The notes under the pieces: model-generated | Databases searched by the model: none | What the model saw: only the letters and a program-made list of their open reading frames with translations | Told to the model about the DNA's origin: nothing | Part shown: positions 6,522 to 11,553 of the stretch, one piece after another | How the letters are laid out: the number at the start of each line of letters is the position of its first letter | Numbering within the stretch: position 1 is the stretch's first letter | Source of the DNA: an uncultured Clostridia bacterium | GTDB lineage: Bacteria; Bacillota; Clostridia; TANB77; CAG-508 | Direction: 5' to 3' | Length of the DNA stretch: 11,553 nt | Assembly (NCBI GenBank): GCA_948875265.1 | Contig: CAQRYF010000008.1 | Location: 30,210 to 41,762 of the forward strand | Position numbers and translations under genes: made by a program

Positions 6522-7709
6522 TTATTTTACTTTTCCGTAGTTTCCTCCACCTCCAGAGTGTACTTGCATTTTTCCTTCTCTTGCTCTTACTATATTATTC
6601 GCTACTTTTTCACCAACTACTGCTTCAATATCATCTTTTGATAATTTGTGCAATATGTTCATTTCTGTTTCAAAAGTATCCAACAATTTGTCTATTGTTT
6701 TACCGCCCACTCCTGGTATAAATCCTAGTGGAATTTGATATATATATGGAGGTCTTCTTTCTGGGCTTTTTGTTTCTTTTTTATCCTTTATTAATTCTAT
6801 TCTGTCAAAAACTCCAAATGTCACATTCTTTCCTCCACATATTGGACATTCCTCAACAGGTTCTTTTGTTTCTATTGATTTTTCACAATCATCACAATAA
6901 GTTCTATGATATTTTCCCAATTTAGGGTCTAGTCCATAATTTGCAATTATCTTTCTTCCATCTTCATTTTTTAATGCTTTTACCACTTCTTTAAATGATA
7001 TATCTTCTACTTGCATTTTATTATATTCTCTTGCTATCTTTGGTAATGAATGTGCATCAGAATTTGTAACAAAAGTTCTTGTTCCTAATTCTGAAATTGT
7101 ATCTGCTAAATATGTATCAGAACTTAACCCTAATTCTATTGCAAATATCTTATCAAACTTCTCTTTAAATATATCTTCTAATCTGTCTGTACAATTTCCA
7201 TAATAGCTTTTATGAGGTGTAAACACATGTGCTGGTATTAATATCCCATTATATCTTTCAACCATATCAATTAAATCATATCCTGACAAATCAGTTCTTT
7301 GTGTACTTAAAGTTATATTTTTTAAATGATGGCTTAATTCCCCAGAAAATGCCTTTATATCTTTTAAATGTGGAAAGAAACATATATTATGGGCACTACC
7401 TTTTTTTCCTCTTCTACTCACTTCTGATGTCTCCACTTCACTTCCTAAAAGAATGCATACCTTATCTTTGTATATTATTCCTCCATCCTCTAATTCATAA
7501 GCTTCTCCTGTACTTAAAAAATTCTCAATATCCTCTATTACATATGGTGATGCACAGTCAATTATTCCCACAACATTTATACCTTTTCTTTCAGCACATT
7601 CTTTTGCTATGTTTGCAAAATTCAATGACCTTGCAGCAGTTATCTTAATTGGTTTTCCCTTTTCACTTCTTCCTATGTGTACATGTAAATCCGCAAATAT
7701 TTCGTACAT
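6522..7709 (-). CDS. Endonuclease Q family protein (PHP domain, zinc ribbon, helix-hairpin-helix), YqxK-like
   Basis: A 395-residue PHP-fold metal-dependent nuclease. Characterised EndoQ enzymes nick DNA 5' of deaminated bases such as uracil and hypoxanthine (established for archaeal and some bacterial members). Metal ligands visible in PHP motifs: D7, H9 and H11 in FADLHVH, E91 in LLGSEVET, H114 in FFPHLK, H161 in IPAHVFTPH, and D218/H220 in TNSDAH. A zinc ribbon uses C272, C275, C288 and C291. The C-terminus has a helix-hairpin-helix-like region, GFIPGVGGKTIDKLL (329-343) and EAVVGEKVANNIV (362-374), then a glycine-rich tail. The ATG has AGAGGT upstream, only about 20 bases after the previous gene's terminator. 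Older annotations call this family DNA helicase UvrD-like, but there is no helicase motif. Substrate specificity here is inferred from the family. Confidence 0.87.
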   Translation of the reverse strand: MYEIFADLHVHIGRSEKGKPIKITAARSLNFANIAKECAERKGINVVGIIDCASPYVIEDIENFLSTGEAYELEDGGIIYKDKVCILLGSEVETSEVSRRGKKGSAHNICFFPHLKDIKAFSGELSHHLKNITLSTQRTDLSGYDLIDMVERYNGILIPAHVFTPHKSYYGNCTDRLEDIFKEKFDKIFAIELGLSSDTYLADTISELGTRTFVTNSDAHSLPKIAREYNKMQVEDISFKEVVKALKNEDGRKIIANYGLDPKLGKYHRTYCDDCEKSIETKEPVEECPICGGKNVTFGVFDRIELIKDKKETKSPERRPPYIYQIPLGFIPGVGGKTIDKLLDTFETEMNILHKLSKDDIEAVVGEKVANNIVRAREGKMQVHSGGGGNYGKVK

Positions 7710-7726
7710 TTTATTACCTCTTTTCT

Positions 7727-7752
7727 AAAAAAATGGGCGACTTCCTTCGCCC
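7727..7752 (-). terminator. Intrinsic terminator after the HD-GYP-like gene
   Basis: On the minus strand GGGCGA, loop AGGAAG and TCGCCC (7735-7752) form a 6-bp stem with five G-C pairs, followed by ATTTTTTT (7727-7734). This is a textbook intrinsic terminator and one of the most GC-rich spots in the window. It begins 21 bases after the upstream gene's stop and ends 17 bases before the EndoQ start codon. Confidence 0.88.
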
Positions 7753-7773
7753 TAATTTACTTTATTATATTAA

Positions 7774-8577
7774 TTATTCATTTGTATTTGCACCAACTAC
7801 ATTTGTATTATTCATATGTCCCATAATCTTCCTTGCTGTTTCTTCACTGAATAATGGTCTATTAGGATTATCTATATCACAAAACATTCCTTGTGCCATA
7901 TTTTCTGTATATTTTGAAATTAATTTATCAACTTTAGGTTCATAATCGTAAATAACTTTTTGAATGAATTTTGTTAATTCTTCTGTTTCATTATATAATT
8001 TTATTAATTGTTTCAGTGCTGGTATATCTGTTTTATCTGTAATCACTATATTCTCCATAAAATTAACAAAATCTATAAAAGTACTTAAATATCTATTATA
8101 ATCATTTTTTAAATTTCTATGTTCTAATAAAACCAATGCTTCATCTGGTTTAAAACCAATTCTTTCTGGTCTATCTAAAAGCATTCCTCCAAATTGATCA
8201 ACTAATTCTAGTATATCACTTTCTCTTTCTCTTGGATTACTATTACTATATCTATTTATTTCTTCACATATCTTTCCAAATCTCTTACTAAATCCCATTC
8301 CTCTTAAATATTGTGCCCCTGCTTTAGCATAAGAACGAATTGTTTCTATATCCTGTGCATTATTAACTTTTTTACAATTACATAATAAGCAAGCTGTTAA
8401 TAATAGATTTTTATCTACCTCTATTTTTGAATAATTCAAAAATAACCTTGCAATTTCAGTTTTAAATACAACTGATTTATCAAAAAACACCTTCGTTTTT
8501 TTTGATAAGTAGTAGACTATTTCCATTTTTGAAGCTAAATCTTCCTCAGATAAAATATATTCTGCAAAGTCCTTCAT
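7774..8577 (-). CDS. Hypothetical protein with a degenerate HD-GYP-like domain
   Basis: A 267-residue predicted cytoplasmic, mainly helical protein without signal peptide or membrane segment. I do not recognise it as a named gene. Residues about 57-155 resemble the C-terminal part of HD/HD-GYP phosphohydrolases: ESDILELVDQFGGMLLDRPERIGFKPDEALVLL (119-151) parallels the common pattern where a conserved aspartate (here D127), a DRP(Y/E)R stretch and an EAL-like helix follow one another. However, where HD domains have the metal-binding H-D, this protein has ACLLCNCKK (62-70), and the HHE and GYP motifs are not seen. If the similarity is real it is a pseudo-enzyme and perhaps a binding or regulatory module. 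Residues 160-267 are helical with no known domain. The ATG has a strong AAGGAGG and a consensus promoter, so the gene is clearly expressed as a single unit. Confidence 0.75.
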   Translation of the reverse strand: MKDFAEYILSEEDLASKMEIVYYLSKKTKVFFDKSVVFKTEIARLFLNYSKIEVDKNLLLTACLLCNCKKVNNAQDIETIRSYAKAGAQYLRGMGFSKRFGKICEEINRYSNSNPRERESDILELVDQFGGMLLDRPERIGFKPDEALVLLEHRNLKNDYNRYLSTFIDFVNFMENIVITDKTDIPALKQLIKLYNETEELTKFIQKVIYDYEPKVDKLISKYTENMAQGMFCDIDNPNRPLFSEETARKIMGHMNNTNVVGANTNE

Positions 8578-8612
8578 CTGCTTCCTCCTTAGTTACATTT
8601 GTATACAATTTT

Positions 8613-8642
8613 ATTATAATTGAAATAAATAAATATTTCAAT
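8613..8642 (-). promoter_or_regulatory. Consensus promoter with overlapping inverted repeat, upstream of the HD-GYP-like gene
   Basis: On the minus strand TTGAAA (8636-8641), a 17-base spacer and TATAAT (8613-8618) give a strong promoter about 35 bases before the start codon. A perfect inverted repeat of 9-bp arms, ATTGAAATA and TATTTCAAT with a 6-base centre (8619-8642), covers the -35 and the whole spacer, the position expected for a repressor operator. Two 10-bp palindromes flank it: TTGTATACAA (8599-8608) in the leader and TACAATTGTA (8660-8669) upstream. Confidence 0.75.
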
Positions 8643-8720
8643 AATTTTGTCGAATGTAATACAATTGTAATATGTTGCCAACAGTTCCGTATTTTATTGA
8701 CACTTAAATGTTATTATATT

Positions 8721-9155
8721 TTATAATCTCTTTATAGCCTCTCTTGCTAACTCATCACATCTATTATTAAATTCATTATCACTATGTCCTTTTACTTTAA
8801 TAAATTTTACTTTATGAGTCTTTGTTAATCCATATAATTCTTGCCAAACTTCTTTATTTTTTACCGGATCTTTTCCTGCTGTTCTCCAATTATTTTTTAC
8901 CCAATTATATATCCAACCTTGTTCAAATGCATTTACAACATACGCACTATCACTATATAATTCAACCTCACAAGGATATTTTAATAATTTTAATCCTTCT
9001 ATTACAGCAGTCAATTCCATAACATTATTGGTAGTATCTTTTTTTCCTCCTGATATTTCTTTTTTATTTTCCTTATACATTAATATTGCACCCCAACCTC
9101 CAGGTCCTGGATTGCCAGAGCATGCACCGTCTGTATATATAATAACTTTTTCCAT
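8721..9155 (-). CDS. rnhA: Ribonuclease HI
   Basis: A 144-residue type 1 RNase H that cleaves the RNA strand of RNA-DNA hybrids (R-loops and primer remnants). All catalytic residues are visible: D9 in YTDGACSGNPGPGGWG, E47 in VMELTAV, D69 in LYSDSAYV, H124 in VKGHSDN and D134 in CDELA, and the basic handle region WVKNNWRTAGKDPVKNKEVW (85-104) is intact. Length and motif spacing match the Escherichia coli enzyme and lack the N-terminal hybrid-binding domain of many longer Gram-positive RNases H. The ATG has AAGGGG upstream. It is divergent from tmcAL and has its own promoter. No convincing terminator follows the stop before the next gene's promoter. Confidence 0.95.
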   Translation of the reverse strand: MEKVIIYTDGACSGNPGPGGWGAILMYKENKKEISGGKKDTTNNVMELTAVIEGLKLLKYPCEVELYSDSAYVVNAFEQGWIYNWVKNNWRTAGKDPVKNKEVWQELYGLTKTHKVKFIKVKGHSDNEFNNRCDELAREAIKRL

Positions 9156-9197
9156 AAAATTATCCCCTTCTTGTATTTTTTACCATTTTATGATAAT

Positions 9198-9226
9198 ATT
9201 ATATCAGTAAATTTTAAAATATACAA
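9198..9226 (-). promoter_or_regulatory. Promoter for rnhA, overlapping the tmcAL leader
   Basis: On the minus strand TTGTAT (9221-9226), a 17-base spacer and TATAAT (9198-9203) with an extended-10 TGA immediately upstream form a strong promoter about 43 bases before the rnhA start. Its -35 abuts the tmcAL ribosome binding site (AAGGAAGGAG, 9225-9234). The arms TGATA (9191-9195) and TATCA (9202-9206) form a small inverted repeat across the -10. A plus-strand promoter for tmcAL must lie in the same 85 bp; the best match (TTGTAT 9171-9176, 17 bases, TAATAT 9194-9199) is weak. Confidence 0.75.
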
Positions 9227-9240
9227 GGAAGGAGTCTACT

Positions 9241-10473
9241 ATGGGTAAAGTTTTAGGAATTATTGCTGAATATAATCCATTTCACAATGGACATTTATAT
9301 CATTTAGAAGAATCTAAAAGAATCACTGGTTCTACTTATACTGTAGCAATTATTAGTGGTAACTTTACTCAACGTGGAAGTACTTCTTTAATTGATAAAT
9401 GGTCTAAAGCTAAATCTGCTTTACAATGTGGTATTGATTTAGTAATCGAACTTCCTGTTTTGTATTCTATTTCTAGTGCAGAAAACTTTGCAGATGGAGC
9501 AATTAAAATATTAGATTCCTTAAAAGTTGTTGATTATGTTTCTTTTGGTGCTGAAACAGCCGACACAAACCTATTAAATACATTTGCGGAGGTATTATAC
9601 AAAGAACCAAGAGAATATAAAAATATTCTTTCTCATGAATTAAAAAAAGGCTTATCATATCCTAAAGCACGTGAAAATGCTTTAATGATGTATTTAAATG
9701 ATATTAGGAAATATGCTAATATACTTTCTTCTCCTAATAATATTTTAGGAATTGAATATATAAAAGCACTAAAAAAATATAAAAGTAACATTCAACCAAT
9801 TAGTGTTCCAAGATATGAAACTGGATATAATGATTTAGGTTATACTGAAAATATAGCAAGTGCTACTGCTATTAGAAATATTGTTAAAAATGGTGGATTT
9901 AATGCTTTAAGAAACTTACTTCCCGCTCCTAGTTATAGTTCTTTAATAGAAAATATAAAAAAAGGACATGTGATTCCTGATTTATCAGTTTTTGAAAAAG
10001 AAATTATCTATAATCTAAGAAAAATGTCTATTCAAGAAATTGCTGAACTCCCTGATGTTTCTGAAGGTTTAGAGTTTGCTATTAAAAATACTGCAAATTC
10101 CTGTAACAGCTTACCTGAATTTTTAAACATTATAAAATCTAAAAGATATACAACTACTCGTATTCAAAGAATTTTACTATATTCTTTACTTGGTATTACC
10201 AAAAAAGATATGTTACTTTCTAAAAAAACAGCACCTTATGTTAGAGTTTTAGGTTTTAATAATCGTGGTAAATTTTTAATTTCTGAAATTGCTAAAGCTA
10301 ATCCTCATCTTGAGATTATTACATCTGTTAAACGATTTGTAGATAGCAATTCTAATAAAAATTTAAAAGCTATGTTCGATAAAGATATATGGGCCACTAA
10401 TGTTTATACTATTGGATATGAATATGATTCTTGGAATAATTTAGATTTTACTCAAAAAATTATAACAATCTAA
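9241..10473 (+). CDS. tmcAL: tRNA(Met) cytidine acetate ligase TmcAL (YlbM family)
   Basis: Forms N4-acetylcytidine at wobble C34 of elongator tRNA-Met from acetate and ATP through an acetyl-adenylate, as shown for the Bacillus subtilis enzyme (formerly YlbM); this prevents misreading of isoleucine codons. The N-terminal nucleotidyltransferase-like domain is plain: GIIAEYNPFHNGH (6-18) with the HxGH ATP-binding motif, ISGNFTQRG (38-46), VIELPVLYSISSAENFA (68-84), FGAE (102-105), NNILGIEY (166-173) and the second nucleotide-binding motif SATAIR (207-212). The remaining 200 residues form the tRNA-binding part. Its 410 residues are normal for the family. AAGGAAGGAG six bases upstream fixes the start. 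It is the only plus-strand gene, divergent from rnhA and convergent with the unrecognised gene to the right. Confidence 0.95.
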   Translation: MGKVLGIIAEYNPFHNGHLYHLEESKRITGSTYTVAIISGNFTQRGSTSLIDKWSKAKSALQCGIDLVIELPVLYSISSAENFADGAIKILDSLKVVDYVSFGAETADTNLLNTFAEVLYKEPREYKNILSHELKKGLSYPKARENALMMYLNDIRKYANILSSPNNILGIEYIKALKKYKSNIQPISVPRYETGYNDLGYTENIASATAIRNIVKNGGFNALRNLLPAPSYSSLIENIKKGHVIPDLSVFEKEIIYNLRKMSIQEIAELPDVSEGLEFAIKNTANSCNSLPEFLNIIKSKRYTTTRIQRILLYSLLGITKKDMLLSKKTAPYVRVLGFNNRGKFLISEIAKANPHLEIITSVKRFVDSNSNKNLKAMFDKDIWATNVYTIGYEYDSWNNLDFTQKIITI

Positions 10474-10504
10474 AAGATAGATTATAAAAATTAATCTATC
10501 TTTT
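10472..10504. terminator. Bidirectional terminator shared by two convergent genes
   Basis: A 13-bp perfect stem, AAAAGATAGATTA (10472-10484) and TAATCTATCTTTT (10492-10504), with a 7-base loop, is followed by T on the plus strand and by TTTTAGATT on the minus strand. The left arm starts inside the tmcAL stop codon (10471-10473) and the right arm ends on the first base of the stop triplet of the minus-strand gene (10504-10506), so both genes end within the hairpin. Confidence 0.8.
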
Positions 10505-11514
10505 TATCTTCCACTTTCTGTTTCTTGCTCTTCACCATCAATTCCTTGTAATTCACGTATTTGACTATTTTTCCTTTTACAAACTTCATCTATAAGTTTA
10601 TTTTCATAACTTAACACTAATCTATTATAACTTTTTTCATCATCCTCATCTTTTATTAATATATTTTTCTCTTTAGAATCTGCAACTAATATTCCATAAT
10701 CAAGTATTCCACCAATTTTTGCAGCTATGTTCTCTTTATATTTCTTTACTTTTTGATTCATATCATAAACTGTGAAATATTTCCCATCTTTCTTAACCAT
10801 ATTCTCTGTAATTATACCTCTATTGGTATTTATTTGAACTCTAATAACTCCTTTTGGAAAATTATATCTGTTATTTTCTACTTTATGTCCTTCTGCTATT
10901 CTTAAAATTTTATCTCCATTTTTTGCGATATCCTCATCTAATCTTACCATATCTGGATCTCTATATAATGTAATATTATTTTTCCCTATTTTATCATTAT
11001 TTATTTTATTATATTCTTCACTGTATATTTCTTTTATATAATTTATAACTTGCTCTTCTGTTTTTAATTTGTCAATTTCTCTTATTGTTGCTTCTTTGAC
11101 ATTTTCCTCTTGCACATCTTCGACTATATCTAATTTTTTTCCATCTACAGTTACTTTTATTTCATTGATAAAATCTGTATCTTTATATTTCTTATTTTTT
11201 ACGTTAATTTCATTTATTTCTAATTTAGAAGCATTTATAGTTATTGTATTTTTGTGTTTATCTATCCCATTATTTTTTGTTTGATTGTATTTAGTTGTTC
11301 CAATTATTCCAATAGCCGTTCCAAATGCTACTAAAGCACCTGCAAAGGCTTTGTTTTTCATCATCTTTTTAGATATACTTTTTGCTGTATCACTTTTTTC
11401 CTCTTCAGTTAATCTTCTACCTTTTCTCTCTTCTTTTATTTCTATTATTCTTTCAGCTTTTCTTTGAATTTTTTTGTTATACTGCTTTAATGTCTTCTTT
11501 CTATTTTTACTCAT
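10504..11514 (-). CDS. Unrecognised membrane-anchored protein with lysine-rich N-terminus
   Basis: A 336-residue protein I cannot name. Residues 1-55 are highly basic and charged (MSKNRKKTLKQYNKK..., KGRR, KK) and would be cytoplasmic. One hydrophobic segment (about 56-73, AFAGALVAFGTAIGIIGT) should span the membrane, leaving the lysine- and asparagine-rich remainder outside by the positive-inside rule. There is no signal peptidase site, lipobox or LPXTG-type sorting signal. Residues about 180-250 (LYRDPDMVR ... KILRIAEGHKV ... GVIRVQINTNRGIITENMV) have the spacing of a divergent bacterial SH3-like domain, a weak and unproven likeness. The C-terminus is acidic. The ATG has AAAGGGG upstream, and a TATAAT (11532-11537 region, minus strand) lies near the window edge with its -35 outside. 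It converges on tmcAL. Confidence 0.8.
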   Translation of the reverse strand: MSKNRKKTLKQYNKKIQRKAERIIEIKEERKGRRLTEEEKSDTAKSISKKMMKNKAFAGALVAFGTAIGIIGTTKYNQTKNNGIDKHKNTITINASKLEINEINVKNKKYKDTDFINEIKVTVDGKKLDIVEDVQEENVKEATIREIDKLKTEEQVINYIKEIYSEEYNKINNDKIGKNNITLYRDPDMVRLDEDIAKNGDKILRIAEGHKVENNRYNFPKGVIRVQINTNRGIITENMVKKDGKYFTVYDMNQKVKKYKENIAAKIGGILDYGILVADSKEKNILIKDEDDEKSYNRLVLSYENKLIDEVCKRKNSQIRELQGIDGEEQETESGR

Positions 11515-11553
11515 GTTTTTCCCCTTTCAGTTATATTATATATATTTACTTAT

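Noticed and set aside
7229..7648. Long plus-strand open frame of 139 codons opposite the EndoQ gene
   Set aside because: The minus-strand gene has intact PHP metal-binding motifs in exactly this stretch; the plus-strand translation resembles no family and is a mirror artefact.
8650..8720. Intrinsic terminator after rnhA
   Set aside because: The only pairings are a GTTGGCAAC motif whose loop would be too small and a weak A-T stem just after the stop, with no T-tract. Nothing meets the standard for a terminator.
1..11553. tRNA or other RNA genes, CRISPR arrays, riboswitches and insertion sequences
   Set aside because: I saw no cloverleaf-like GC-rich segments, regularly spaced repeats, known riboswitch cores or transposase genes; intergenic gaps are all under about 185 bp.

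Overview
The window is very AT-rich DNA with compact genes, strong AGGAGG-type ribosome binding sites, AGA-dominated arginine codons and a sporulation gene (spoIIM). This points to the chromosome of a low-GC Gram-positive bacterium of the Clostridia (Bacillota), plausibly an uncultured gut lineage; the species cannot be named from sequence alone. Eleven protein genes are supported, ten on the minus strand and one (tmcAL) on the plus strand. No RNA genes, CRISPR arrays, prophage or transposase genes were seen. One short intergenic palindrome resembles a dispersed repeat.

Layout, read in the direction of minus-strand transcription from right to left. At the right edge (10504-11514) is an unrecognised, single-pass membrane-anchored protein, convergent with tmcAL (9241-10473, plus), a tRNA-Met wobble acetylation enzyme. 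The two share a terminator hairpin that covers their stop codons. Divergent from tmcAL is RNase HI (8721-9155), with a clear promoter that overlaps the tmcAL leader. Next is a protein with a degenerate HD-GYP-like domain (7774-8577), with a consensus promoter overlaid by inverted repeats and a GC-rich terminator. Then come an endonuclease Q-type PHP protein (6522-7709), SpoIIM (5820-6458) and the tyrosine recombinase XerD (4837-5718), an order that resembles the yqxK...spoIIM...xerD neighbourhood of Bacillus subtilis.

Left of a perfect 17-bp-stem terminator and a consensus promoter lies a cell-envelope unit: a split Alg14/Alg13-type glycosyltransferase pair (4170-4655 and 3682-4170) and a lipoteichoic-acid-synthase-like membrane sulfatase-fold enzyme (1680-3665, GTG start). 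After a palindromic repeat come ruvB (613-1620) and queH (partial, running off the left edge), separated by one base and probably co-transcribed.

Together the genes cover envelope polymer synthesis, DNA repair and chromosome resolution (RuvB, XerD, EndoQ, RNase HI), sporulation (SpoIIM) and tRNA wobble-base modification (QueH, TmcAL). This is mostly core housekeeping content. The less ordinary parts are a hairpin that both looks like a terminator and hides the spoIIM ribosome binding site, the degenerate HD-GYP protein with its palindromic promoter, the orphan membrane-anchored protein, and the REP-like palindrome before ruvB.
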